Source of the DNA: Hypoxylon rubiginosum
Taxonomy: Eukaryota > Ascomycota > Sordariomycetes > Xylariales > Hypoxylaceae
DNA: 64,000 nt
NCBI GenBank assembly: GCA_902806565.1
Contig: CADCXA010000033.1
Coordinates: 248,001 to 312,000 of the forward strand
Direction: 5' to 3'
Below the pieces are notes generated by a model. That model was not told the DNA's origin, did not search any database, and was given only the letters and a program-made list of their open reading frames with translations. Positions within the stretch are counted from its first letter, which is position 1, and every line of letters starts with the position of its first letter. Of this stretch, positions 34,040 through 45,140 are shown one piece after another. A program made the position numbers and the translations under genes.

Positions 34040-35228
34040 TTAGATTCTCCACTCGTCATCCTGTCTTCTCAACTCGTCGCGGAAGATATTTCTATCGCCC
34101 GCAGATCGGTCTCGTTGGTCTCGCGAGCCGGGTCTGTTGAAATCCATTCGGCGTTCCTCTGTAGGCGTCCCGGCTAAGCTGCCTAGGGCGTCACTGTCTC
34201 GTCTAGGGCGGTCCGGCATATCACGGTAGACCTCTCCACCATTAGCCTGGACCTCCCGCTCCATTAGCTGGATGCGCTCGTTAGCCTTCTCTCGCTTGCC
34301 GAGACCCATCCGAGAACGTCCGCTCTTGCCGATGCCGTAACCGTGGCGGCCGCGCGACATGATATTTCCAATACCAATATGGCGGGATTTCCTGTTCCAG
34401 AGACAGGTACCAATGACTACGAGTCCAATGAACCCGAAGACGGTGGGAAGAGCAATAATCAGCGCAAGTTTGTCAATCTTCTTGCCGGTATCTGGCTGAT
34501 AAGGGGCATAATTGGTGACAGTGATCGTAGGACCCTTGAGTATATCGCTGGTGTTACCCGTAGCAGTCAAAGTAGCAAGTTGCAAGGAGATGTTCTTAGA
34601 GGACTGAAATTTCATCAGGCTCGATTCGATCTTGTAGCTCCAGAAGCCCCAGGAGGCAGACCACTTGGGTGACTGGAAAGCTTGATCAGTGATTGCACCT
34701 GTTGTCTCGTTGAGATAGTTGCCCTGCACTAGGATGCTCGTATTAGGCGTGAAGTAAGATGCGTCCCAGGTAACTATAGAACGTGTTAGCAAGACCACCC
34801 TTTACAAGAGTGGCAGGCAACGGATATTGCGTACAGTAATACGTGGTACCAGGGTACATGGGTGTTCCTTCAGTAGGAATACACCATGGAACGTTTTCAC
34901 CATCCTTGTTATGGCAAACCTGGAAAGACCCGGCGCCGTCACTAGCAGTTGCGGTAGGCATGGGAGCAGTGCCTGTGCTGGTGGAAACCTTTCCGTAGTT
35001 CGTTTCGGTAAAGACGGTGGCGGTCAATTCGTGAGGAGCGCCTGAGATGATGGTGGGAGTTCCGCTAATAGTAGTAAGAACCGGCGTGACGGTGCTTGGC
35101 TTGCCATCTTCGTTGACAGTTACCCAGGGCTCAAGAGCAGCATCTGTCTCCCTCGGATGAAGGTTGGGTATGGCGGAGACTAGAGAGGACAGCAGAGCTG
35201 TGGCAGCTACCGAATTGGACGCGCGCAT
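34040..35228 (-). CDS. Secreted-ectodomain single-pass membrane glycoprotein, conserved hypothetical
   Basis: Exons 35228-34835 and 34773-34040, with a 61-nt intron (GTACGC...TATAG, phase 1), give 375 residues. A signal peptide is visible (MRASNSVAATALLSSLVSAI). The extracellular part is Ser/Thr-rich with PTIISGAPHELTATVF, two Cys in FQVCHNKDGENVPWCIP, and N-glycosylation sequons (NTS, NET, NIS, NTS). One transmembrane helix spans about 234-257 (LALIIALPTVFGFIGLVVIG), followed by a basic cytoplasmic tail NRKSRHIGIGNIMSRGRHGY and a charged C-terminus. The family is common in Pezizomycotina, but I know no function. A cell-wall or surface-sensor role would be inference from topology only. It converges with ACC deaminase, with only 258 bp between stops. 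Confidence 0.85.
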
Positions 35229-36648
35229 CTTCGGTATTTGTCTAGCTGTTCGATAGGAAACACGGCGCGGAAGAGGCGGAGTAGAAAAAGCTAAAGCTTC
35301 GAGGTACGAGGTATGAGGTTGGCTTGGAGTGTTTGGATTGACTGAAGGAATTGGTTAGCTTAGACAGTCAAAGATAGAACCTCACAGGATTTGATTAACT
35401 CACAGCAGAATGCCGAAGATGATTGAACCTGGTCGACCTAGCACAATTAACGAGTGTAGTGGTCTTGCACCTGTCGTTGAAGAGGTTGAAGACGGAAAGA
35501 TTTGGAGAACAGAAACATTACGTGCAGGAAAGTAGAAAGGTATCACAGAGCACACTAGCAATAGTCAGGGGTCGATACAGTACCTAGGTAACACTAGATT
35601 GGTTGCATTCCACCGAATTGGAGGTACCTAAAGGCATTAAGGTACCCGCTAATCTTAGCCAAGTCCGCTAATTACTGGTCCGATCCCACTGAAGAAAACC
35701 CCGCAATGTACTGCCCACCCGAGCTGTGGCGTTACGGTACCTGCATCAACTGCGTCAACAGATCTCCATAAAAAGGCTTACCGAAGATTAAAAGTGGATT
35801 CCTATTCATGCAGGTACGCGATTCCACTGCAACGTTAAACAAACCACTCAACTTTCACTTTGACATTTAAATTGTTAAGAAATCTAGGTACATGTCACGA
35901 AAGGTTGTACATAGTATATTCAATTCTCAATTTTCAAGGCTGGTTGAATATACCTCATCTTGTGGATCTATTACACTAGGTACTTAATGTAAATAGATAT
36001 CACTATTTTTAAAGGTACTCCACGTTCATGACTGCAAATGGCTTTCATCTCACTTCTTGTGTTCTATCTAGCACATCACTCGGTAAGAGACGTGTCACCA
36101 ATTCCACAAGGTGGTAGGAAGTCAGTAGATAGTGTATTACAAGTTATGTACGTAAATGATTATCTTAACTACGTACCGGTAGGTATAGCTTTTACGGTAC
36201 CCCCTTTTTAGTTTGTCATTTTTATATAACCCTCCGAAGAGAGTTCATCTGAGTGTTCTTAAATTATCTCACTTGAAATAATACCCACATTACCTCTAAG
36301 CTGTTACTTATATTTTATACATATATAGGTACATATACAGCCAAAGTTTAGAGTATCGAAGCATTATCAAATTGAATCGTAGACAGCCTAGACAAAGCAC
36401 GAGCAGGTAAATAAGTTAGACTGTTACCATACAGACTTTGTATTGGCAACAGAGCAGTGTGTGGTGAAATTCATCTCCGATTGTGTACCTGTGTAAAGAA
36501 CTAAGTACAGACTCAAGTATGTGTGACGATCCGACGCTATAATACCCGGATATAGTCCTAGAAATGTTCCAATTTATGACATCTCAGCTTATGCCATCCG
36601 ATACCGGTATTTGCCGTCGATATGTCGAATAGAGAAAGCCGTAAGAGA
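35229..36648. other. Intergenic, 1.4 kb, moderately AT-rich
   Basis: Promoter side of the membrane glycoprotein gene, then the 3' flank of the 2EXR gene. No coding exon seen. TACCTAGGTAAC occurs at 35581, and several TAGGTAC words recur at 35640-36320. Confidence 0.55.
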
Positions 36649-38163
36649 TTAGTAGGGCCACGGTCCATTGCGGAGGACAGTGAAGTCGAAATCGACGGGC
36701 ATGACGAACTCCCAATCCCTATCCTTTCCAACCGTCATCTTTGTTTTCCTCATGTCATCCATGTCCTCCAACAGACGAGCCCCGGAGCGTAGATGTGCCG
36801 TTCTCATCCGGTATGATCCCGATCCCTCGGCCTGCTGCACCATCAAGCCGAAATTGCCAGTTGTCGGCTTCTCCCGTGCGTCAACGTCCTGGGAAGCGAG
36901 TCGCCTGGCGTCTTCTAGGAACGACGGGTTCCATTTATGCTCGCGAAGTAGACCGGTCGTGAGTTGAAGGGCATACTGACCGCACTCGTGGCAGGTGAGG
37001 CACCCAGCGTCGTAGCACTCTTCGCACCACCATACATTGACTGATGCGCCACGGGGGTTGCGTCGCAGGAACGTCGGAAAGTCCGATTCCGTAAGGCTAA
37101 ACGTGAATATATGGAAGGGGATGTAGATAATATCCACCTTAGGACAGAACGGGCGGCAGGGACGTAGCCAAGCTCCGGTTTGCTGGTCGATATCGTACTC
37201 AAAGTACTTCGCCTTTTTCGCTTCGTAACGAGACTCTCGACAGGCGTGCATCGTGGCTAGCATTTTGCATGGAACCTTCTTGCTACTGCCACTGCCACTG
37301 CCGGCAGTTCCACCCGGAAGCTGATATGCGCAAACGGCCGGTTCAGCAACGCACGCATCATCGATGGCCAGCTTCCTAAGCACGAGTATCAGTATAACTG
37401 AGAGGAGGATATGACAAGAAACAGATTCGTGGCAAAAGGTGTATATATACATGTGATGTGCTTTGGATAAAACGGGGACATTGGAGACGAAGAACTAGCC
37501 AGACCGCCGCATTCAAACGTCACCTCAAACGGGTAGGGAAATGACTTACCAGATCATTAAGCGGATCTCAGCGGGCAGATTCGGGAATAGCGTGAACTTC
37601 TCGAAGCGTGTGTTGCTAGAGAATCTCTTGGATGGTACCATAGCGGAGTAGTCGACGAGGGACGACGACGGCTCGTCGGTGATGTCCATAATAGACAACG
37701 AATTGTTGATGAGTCCACCGGAAGACGCTGAGGTTTTGGTGAACTTGCCGGAGGACGATGAGGTGTCGATGTATTTAGAGAACATCGTGGACGGTGCCAT
37801 GACGGGGAATATGGTGAGAGACAACGGCTCGTCGGTGGAGTCGATGTAAGACGATAGCTTGTCGGCGAACTTGCCGGAAGATGACGAGGCGTTGCTGTCC
37901 GTAGAGAGCTTCTTGGTCGGTACTATGACGGGGAAGTTGGTAAGAGACAGCGTCTCGTCGGTGTCGTCAATGTGCGATGACGACTTGTTGGTGACCTCGC
38001 CGGAAGACGAGGCGTTGGTGTACCCAGAGAACTTGGACGGTTCTACGACGGGGAAGTCGGTGACAGATAGCGGCTCATTGACAGAGTCAAGCATGGACGA
38101 CGGCTCGTCAGTAGATTTGCCGGATGACGACGAGGTGTAGGTGTAGTTCTGGAGAGATGACAT
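36649..38163 (-). CDS. 2EXR-domain protein with tandem Ser/Thr-rich repeats
   Basis: Exons 38163-37550 and 37375-36649, with a 174-nt intron (GTAAGT...GCTTAG, phase 2), give 446 residues. The 2EXR signature is FTLFPNLPAEIRLMIW (about 190-205), at the end of exon 1. It is followed by HACRESRYEAKKAKYFEY, by DIIYIPFHIFTFSLTESDFP and by a Cys-rich segment (WWCEECYDAGCLTCHECG). Before the domain lie about four degenerate copies of a 41-42-residue repeat with a core like SSSSGKF...DSTDEPLSLT.FPV.APS. 2EXR proteins are expanded in filamentous ascomycetes and have no established biochemical role. The start is Met at 38163 (MSSLQNYTYT); the frame is open further upstream, into the 65-bp repeat array. 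Confidence 0.8.
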
Positions 38164-38212
38164 CTTGTCGTTGTACAACTGGAGATGCTGAGTTCTGGTT
38201 TTGTTTGTGCAA

Positions 38213-38560
38213 AGTTTGGATGACAAAAACGCAAGACTCGTTGAGAATCTCGGAGCAGCAAAACTGTAAGGTTTGGTGCGAGTGCTGGATGTCAAAAAGG
38301 TAAGATTTGGCGAGAATCCTGTGATGGACAAGTGTCAGCGCGAGTCTTGAATGGCAAGGAGCAAGAGGTGTACCAATTTGGGACAGCAAAGCCGCAAGAG
38401 CTGACGCGAGTCTTGGGTGTGAGAAGAGTAAGATTCGATCAGAATCTGGGAATAGCGAAACCCGCAAGAGTTGGTGAGTCTTGGATGACTAGAAGCAAGA
38501 CTGGGTGGGTGCGAGTTTGGGGGTTTGCAAGAGTTGGTGTGTGTGTTCTTGGGATGACCA
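38213..38560. repeat. Degenerate 62-70-bp tandem repeats, about five copies
   Basis: Units begin with GAGTCTTGGATG-like words at about 38213, 38281, 38343, 38409 and 38477. Each contains CAAGA, then AGAATCT or similar, then GCAAGAGTTGG-like ends. The array lies between the 2EXR gene and the HET gene's 3' end, directly upstream of the 2EXR start, so it may be promoter or 5' UTR. The copies differ at many positions. Confidence 0.7.
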
Positions 38561-38942
38561 ACGTGCAAAAATGTAGAGAGCAGAGAGGGTGTAGAGCTCA
38601 GAGGATGTAGAGCTCAGTGGAAGAGTGCGAAAGTTTTGTGTCAAGAGATCTGAAATGTGTAGGAATATTCGTAGATGAGTTGGAGGGCGACCACCCTTAT
38701 ATACTTTTGGTAGTCAGAAGCTTGGGCCACTTGGTCACTGGTGGCTACTATCTATCTTGCCCTGTTATCTTCAAATGGCTCGTGATATGGCGCTCCTGCC
38801 CAGTAACAAGGTGCAAACTTTTCAAGTGGCCTTATCTTAAGGTGGTTGCCGCTCTACACACAGTACACAGACCACATTCGCGCCGTAGAAACCTGGAGGA
38901 TCAGGCACGTGTTCTCTTCGAGCCTTTGCAAGCCGCAAACGT

Positions 38943-40718
38943 TCATAGATGCTCGTTGATAATAACTTGTAGATCGAATATGTGCCTTCCCAGAAACGAC
39001 ACAAGACGTATGGTTGCGCAGACGGTGACGGTATCTGTCTCTTTCGAAACAAAAACAGCAGAACTGGTTTCCCTCTCGAATCCTTCTGGAACCAACAAGT
39101 GCCGTACGCGTTCGTCCTTTTGCTTAAAGAGTCCGATGACCTCTCGTACCACCTCTGCCCCGTCTCGTCCATCATTGGCGTCAGACTCTATTTCCCGCAG
39201 AGGAGATACCTTACACCAGGGACGCTTAGTATTAGTTCTCGTGCAGTGGACGAGGCCCCAGACGAGGATGAAGCGGTTCGACCCTCTTTCGTGGAAAGAT
39301 AGCACGCCCATCGCTGGATCGAGCCACGTGCCAAAGTCAGTGGACTTCCTAAGGAATATGAACGACCCTGACTGATCCGGATAGGCAAGATCTCTCGCAA
39401 AGTGTCTACGAGCCGGCTGCTTGATCTCGTTAATACGAAGCGGCAACGACTGAGCATCATCTACCGTATAGGTATGCTCTCTACTAGCTTCGATAATTGT
39501 TATCCGACAACTTCGAGCCTGACTAGGGTTAAAAGTGACTAGATACCGGGTTTTAGTAGTATTCTCATTAAGCTATTTCTTATACTCACTTTCCGTGAAG
39601 CCCGAATTACCCATCGACCTAGCTCTGCCTTCCAAATTTGGCTCAACAAGGTAGAGGGTAGTCGGCCACAGTCGCCAATACCTGGACTTATCATCTTTGT
39701 ACGACTGCTGTAGCAGAATTGCCGGCCTAGAAAGATAGTCCGAGTCTACTACGCAGTCTAGAATCCCGAGCATGATCGACTCGCCTACAAGTGCGCCCTT
39801 CAATATACAAGGACAGATGAGCAACTGTACGCTCAAGCCCCCGTGAGCAGAATACATTTTTGACTTTCCTGCGTGGATATTCTGCTCGACGTTGGGTAGA
39901 AATAAGGCTGGGTCGTCGGAAAAGAGTTGGGCAATGTCAAACGACATGCGTTTCTGGCGGTACGCAAGGATAGACTGGTCATCCGACTGCTTAACTATCT
40001 CTTCTTGGAGCCTCTTGAAAGCCTTGGGGCCTTCGCCGTAAAGCAACGGCATGTTGACCCCGAATAGGCCCATCAGGCAGTATGACTCGTCCTCTTGACG
40101 CTGGGTATGGCGTCCCGCCGCCCATGACATGCGACGAGAGATTGTGTAGGACTCGAGCAGATACTCGACGGTTGAGTGGTGAGTCACTGGATTCCGGCCT
40201 ACTGAGAACCGTTCCTGGGCTAACATTGGCCGATCTATTCGAGTGATAGTCACCAATTCGTCAATCAACGACAGACGGTCACCCAAATACATCCAGTCTC
40301 TGTCGAAGAATTGAACAGTTGGCGGCGAAATTAATTCTTGCAATGTCCAACCCCTCGAAAACCATCTGCAGTTGGACAAGTCGGTTCCTTTCTTCGCGTC
40401 GCTGAGAAAGGCGTAACACGCACCTGCGCCGGCGTACCAGTTGAACATGGAATTGATGGACTCGGAAAGCTCGGCACTGCTGCTTTTGTCGATACAGCAT
40501 GTGTCGATCCAGATATACTGAAAGCCGTCCATTAAAGCGCGGGCACAGCTTCTAAGCACCTTCATCGCACCGGGTCTGGCCCCCCAGCTTGCCAGGCCAC
40601 CGCGCACATCTTCGAACAGAAGCTCCCTCTCATCCCAGGTGTGGGACAGGATGGCGTATTCAGGCACCCGGTAAGGGAATGATTCTAGCTCTAAGGTAGA
40701 AGTATTTACGAGCCGCAT
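38943..40718 (-). CDS. HET-domain (heterokaryon incompatibility) protein
   Basis: Exons 40718-39590 and 39538-38943, with a 51-nt intron (GTGAGT...ATCTAG, phase 1), give 574 residues. The HET domain covers about residues 18-240: YAILSHTWDERELLFEDV, then YIWIDTCCIDKSSSAELSES, WFSRGWTLQELISP and CLMGLFGVNMPLLYGEG.KAF. All classic HET blocks are present and in order. HET domains are TIR-like cell-death modules that act in non-self recognition between fungal strains. The C-terminal 300 residues, including QSILAYR and a beta-rich end (GSFIFLRKSTDFGTWL), have no domain I recognise, and no NACHT, WD40 or ankyrin region is present. It is on the same strand as the 2EXR gene, with the repeat array between them. 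Function as an incompatibility determinant is inference. Confidence 0.9.
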
Positions 40719-41346
40719 GGTGTGATCATAGTAGAATTGACTTTATTCATTGAGCAAACTACATTTCTCCCTCTGAACGCTGTTCTGATGGTGTTTTTTA
40801 AATGAGGGGTTGTCATATTGTGGCTATGTCAGACTCATATTTGTAATCCTGGTAATTAGGCATTCTTAGATCTAGGTAGTACTCGACATCGTATCTCACT
40901 TTATATTGTAGATGAATCAAGTGCTAGATGATACCGGAAGCCGGAGGTTGATTGTAAATCTAATTTAACTTCGATATTCGGTCCAAATTACCTTTCCCCG
41001 TCAGGCGGTCCCATTGCCGAGTCCGGGGCCCGCTATGTCTACCCCGCTCCGCCTCCGGGACCCTCCCCCTTTTTCTCTGCATTAGCCCCACCATGTACCA
41101 CCTGACACTCCGCTGACATACCACAGCACGTAAGCTAGCATAACTCTTCCTTCATTGGTTCGGTCGCTTCTAGTCTCCTAGCCATTGCCATTAATGTTAC
41201 ATATGCCTCATTCTAGTCCCAAAACTGGTGCCTCGGCCCAGTCGCCTTGGCAGCTGAACATCGCCTGTAATACTCTATATACCGTGACATAACCCAGTAG
41301 CGTTCGCGCTTCTTAGACTGTAATCGCCTGTACCGGGTGGTTCACC
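40719..41346. other. Divergent intergenic region, HET gene / AidB-like gene
   Basis: 628 bp. No coding signal. It is AT-richer on the HET side, with a CCTCCGGGACCCTCCCCC-type C-rich stretch near 41050-41080. No defined regulatory site. Confidence 0.5.
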
Positions 41347-43350
41347 ATGGCGAACGTCTCTAGGGCTTCGTCCTCCACGGAAGGATTCTTCCAGTTGTTC
41401 CCTACAATTGAGAAACAATATACATCTCCTAGTCGGCCGTCCGACTTTGCAACCCCTAGAGAGGCCCAGCGTCTCTCCGATGACCCCATCCTCGCCCGGG
41501 TTCTTCACCAATACCTTCCTGTCCAGGCGCGAGAGCAGGTCGGTGCCTCCGTTCACAAGCTGTCACGTCGCGTGCTTCAGCCTTCGGTCCTCCATCATGC
41601 CGTTGAGGCCGAAACAGATGTGCCTACTTTGCATCCCCTGACGACTTTCGGAGAGGTAAATAAGACGGATCCTCTCCGTACGTGCGCGGGATGGAAGGCT
41701 CTTAAGGATATTTGCGTAGAGGAAGGCACCGTTTCCATCGCATATGATAAAACGAAGACCGACTTTAACCGGAGAGTCGCACAATTTGGCATCATCCACG
41801 TCTGGACTCCCGCCGCAGCGATGACCATGTGCCCTATGTCCATGACAGACGGGGCAGCAACGCTATTATCTAGACACCTGGCCGATCCCGACGGCGATCA
41901 ACCAGGACGGCACGCTGTTTTCGCTGAGACGTATAGTCGGCTGGTGTCCCAAGACCCGCGGCAGAGCTGGACGAGTGGCCAATGGATGACCGAGAGAACA
42001 GGAGGCAGTGACGTCAGCGGAACAGAGACGCTCGCTCGTAGACTGACCCAAGGCGAGATTACCGAAGACGAAAGGCTAGGTCTCGATCAAGACATACTGG
42101 GTCAACCACTAGGACCTTGGCGCATCGACGGCTTCAAATGGTTTAGCAGCGCTACCGATTCAGAGATAGCTGTACTCCTAGCTCGAACTTCTCGGGGAAT
42201 CAGCGCCTTTCTCATACCTATGCGACGGAGGGTCCGCGGCCGTGTTATGCGTGGGGAAGGCGAATTTAACGACGATGTGACTGAGCTCAATGGCATCAGA
42301 ATCCAAAGACTAAAGGATAAGTTAGGCACGAAGGGCCTCCCTACAGCCGAGCTTGAGATTAAGGGGGCCCGCGGATGGCTCATCGGTCAAGAGGGCAAGG
42401 GGATCAAAGAGATATCCGCTATTCTTAATATCACGAGAATCCACGCGGCCGCGGGAAGCATCTCGTACTGGTCTCGCGGTCTGGCCGTTTGCCGGGCCTT
42501 CTCCAAAGTGCGCAAGGCGAGGGGTCGACTTCTATACGACCACCCTCAACACGTTCTCTGGATGGCTGCCGAGACTGTCAAGTACTGGGCTGCAGCCCAA
42601 TTTTCGTTCTTTGGAATTGCGCTCCTAGGGTGTAACGAGCAGAGTTGGGAGGCAGTAGCTAAAAACACAGCATCGGAGACGCTCATTCCACGGGATCCTG
42701 CTCACCGGGAAGCCCTGCTACGTCTCTTGACACCTGTCATCAAAGCACAAGTTTCCGTAGCTAGTGTGAATGGACTCCGAGAGTGTATCGAATGTCTCGG
42801 TGGCGTAGGATACTGCGAAAATAACGAAGACGGAGGCATCATGAACATAGCGAAACTGTACCGCGATACACTCGCCAACACAATCTGGGAGGGAACAGCT
42901 AGCGTTATGGCGGAAGACGTTGGTCGCGTTATTAAAGACAAACGCATTGCTGGCGGGAACGTCATCGAAGCCATATTTGGCTCCTGGGTTACAGCGGCCC
43001 TGCAAAATTGCCGTGGTCTTTTCAAAGAGGAGTGCGAAGTTGTGGAGGAGAGATTACAGGCTCTCATTGCAATCGCCGAGAGTTCCTCTGCTGAGAAACT
43101 AGAATATCACGGCAGAGACCTTCTGACTCACATCGAGGCTATTAGCTGCGCCGTCCTTCTCCTACATGACGCTAGCACGGATGGCGATGAGGTCGCATCG
43201 CACATTGCCTCAAGATATGTCTGGTCTCATGCGGTCCCTCATAGTCGGTACCAGCGGAAACAGATTAGCTGGCAGGATAATGCTTCCATCGATCGAAGAA
43301 TCTTCTTGGGGGTTAGCTTCCGGCCTGAGAGACAGAATGGCAAATTGTAA
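41347..43350 (+). CDS. AidB-like acyl-CoA dehydrogenase
   Basis: Single exon, 667 residues. It resembles the AidB branch of FAD-dependent acyl-CoA dehydrogenases: the large N-terminal domain, then MTERTGGSDVSGTE (FAD and substrate strand), WRIDGFKWFSSATDSEIAVLLAR, KDKLGTKGLPTAELE, and the C-terminal helix region LGGVGYCENNEDGGIMNIAK with LANTIWEGTASVMAEDVGRV. The Glu in WEGT matches the usual catalytic-base position of several family members. The C-terminal extension ends SRYVWSHAVPHSRY. E. coli AidB binds DNA in the alkylation response, while fungal relatives are uncharacterised and may act on branched or unusual acyl-CoAs. No peroxisomal SKL-type tail is present (it ends NGKL). Substrate is unknown. 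Confidence 0.9.
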   Translation: MANVSRASSSTEGFFQLFPTIEKQYTSPSRPSDFATPREAQRLSDDPILARVLHQYLPVQAREQVGASVHKLSRRVLQPSVLHHAVEAETDVPTLHPLTTFGEVNKTDPLRTCAGWKALKDICVEEGTVSIAYDKTKTDFNRRVAQFGIIHVWTPAAAMTMCPMSMTDGAATLLSRHLADPDGDQPGRHAVFAETYSRLVSQDPRQSWTSGQWMTERTGGSDVSGTETLARRLTQGEITEDERLGLDQDILGQPLGPWRIDGFKWFSSATDSEIAVLLARTSRGISAFLIPMRRRVRGRVMRGEGEFNDDVTELNGIRIQRLKDKLGTKGLPTAELEIKGARGWLIGQEGKGIKEISAILNITRIHAAAGSISYWSRGLAVCRAFSKVRKARGRLLYDHPQHVLWMAAETVKYWAAAQFSFFGIALLGCNEQSWEAVAKNTASETLIPRDPAHREALLRLLTPVIKAQVSVASVNGLRECIECLGGVGYCENNEDGGIMNIAKLYRDTLANTIWEGTASVMAEDVGRVIKDKRIAGGNVIEAIFGSWVTAALQNCRGLFKEECEVVEERLQALIAIAESSSAEKLEYHGRDLLTHIEAISCAVLLLHDASTDGDEVASHIASRYVWSHAVPHSRYQRKQISWQDNASIDRRIFLGVSFRPERQNGKL

Positions 43351-45140
43351 CCGAGAGGCTTTTGAGGCTAGATATTCGAAGATTCAGATATTTCAGGTAT
43401 TGGATAGTGTATTGATAGTAGCAGGTCATCTTATCTCGACCGTCGAGTTAGTACCGAGGCAGACGTGACCAGTAGTAACCCGTCTCGGGCAAGTCGAGCC
43501 CGAGTGAAAGTTCAATGGTTTTCCACCAGCCAGTTGAAGCCCGCGAGAAAAAGGCAATACCGAGCCGTCAAATGAGTTCTATATCCACCTTCGCAGAGCA
43601 GTAAGCACAGGACTCTAAGGTAATGTACCGGCGAGCCCAAAAGAAAGCGTTTGAAGGTCCAACAGCCAGAATCCCTGATATCTGGAGAAAGATTGCCTAG
43701 GTCAGTCCCCTCCACGGCCTTGCTAGACCTTTTTCACTACTTACCAGACCGTTGACCCATACGTATTGAATGCCCGATATCTAACAAGTGTGTAAATGTC
43801 CTGGACTGCACCAAGGAGGCGCTACATCTAATATTACCAGGCAGACTCACCCCAGTTGTCCGCTACATACCTACCTAGGTAGGTAGGCTCGCACTAGGTT
43901 GGCTGCTAACAGGCCCAGGGAGCAATATGGTTCCTCTCGCCATTCAAATTCGACCACCTGTAATATTCCCTTTCTTGTCCCAGAATACGGCTCGTAATCA
44001 ATGAGATCAACTAGCCGATGTGGCGAAACTGATGCGAAGCCAGTAGGCAGCGGGCGTTGTTACGCTGCGGACGACATGGCCACGATTTTCCCAGGCTTCT
44101 CGAGTCGAACTGTTTTGGTCAACTTCACCTGATTTCATATTAATAATTTATATCCACGTTTTTAGCGTACCCCCGTGTTTCTAGGAATAGGATGGGCAGT
44201 AGGATAAATTGAGCGTAAGCAAAAATGAGGTCTGTGGAAGCAGTATTAGAGATGTCGATGCCCCTGAACATGTTTTCTGTGGCTGGGATAGGGGGATTGC
44301 CGTTAGGTAATGTCAACTAGGCGTTGTCCAACATCATTGACCTGCCGCTAAGTGTGGCGAGGATCACATAAAAGCTGGCTCATCTGGTGAACCAGGTCTA
44401 GTCGAGACGAAGTCGATGTCAGTCCGCCTATTACGGCCTCTAGTGTGTGGGTAGGTAGGGTTGCTCGTGAGCTTTGTCGTGAAAGAGGTGCACCAAAAGA
44501 GGGCGAGTCTCCGGGTTCCGGTCCACTTATTCTTCATTTAGTGGGTCGGAATTCAGAGATGCAGATTACATAATCTACGTCCAAGAATTAAGCACAATGC
44601 TTACCTAATTATAGTGAGTTACAGGACACTCAAAGCCCTGCAAGCTATACCAAAGCCCTGTAACATGCTAAAGCCTTACAACTCACTAAAGCCGTACAGC
44701 GCACCAGAGCCCTATATTGCAACCCCCTTACGTACCTGTTACAGCACACTTCAGATACCTAGCTTATCCTTATGATTCCTTGTCGCTGGAATGCACTGTA
44801 GCTGGAATTACCTAGGTACGTAAGGGGGTTGCAATAGGGCTCTGGTGCGCTGGCATGTTACAGGCCTTAGGCGCCCTATAGCCCACTGTAATTACAGCGG
44901 TCTTAGGGCTACATTTAAGAGACTCAGATTACGTAATACATCAAGGGGGACCGAAGAAGTAGGTTGCCGGTTTCTAGGCGGTTTCTAGGCGGTTTTCTTC
45001 TAGATGAAAATAGCGTACCCAGTATGGACACTCTTATTGTAAGGTAAAACCTGTAAGATCCTGACCTTAATACGTGTAGGAGCTGTTTGATTTGACGGTG
45101 CTACTTAGGTATCCACGTCGTAAGAGAAAGGGCTAAGTTG
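43351..45140. other. Intergenic, 1.8 kb, containing palindromes and a foldback element
   Basis: No coding signal. A perfect 16-bp palindrome (ACCTACCTAGGTAGGT) is at 43869-43884. The foldback and 18-bp iterated element at 44632-44897 is described separately. The rest is ordinary intergenic sequence. Confidence 0.6.
44632..44897. repeat. Foldback element with 37-39-bp inverted repeats and 18-bp iterations
   Basis: Left arm 44698-44736 and right arm 44815-44851 are inverted copies that differ only by a 2-nt insertion (TA) in the left arm. They can form a hairpin with a 78-nt loop. An outer pair (TGTAACATGC left, GCATGTTACA right) is also inverted. Left of the arm, the word AAAGCC recurs at 44632, 44652, 44670 and 44688, then AGAGCC at 44706, a period of 18-20 bp. 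A perfect palindrome CTGTAATTACAG is at 44886-44897. It is MITE-like in form, with no target-site duplication identified. Confidence 0.8.

Noticed and set aside
38164..38467. N-terminal extension of the 2EXR protein through the 65-bp repeats
   Set aside because: The frame is open only part of the way and the peptide has no resemblance to anything. The downstream MSSLQNY start begins the organised repeats.
38213..38560. CRISPR-like array
   Set aside because: Units are contiguous degenerate tandem copies without unique spacers, in a eukaryotic genome.
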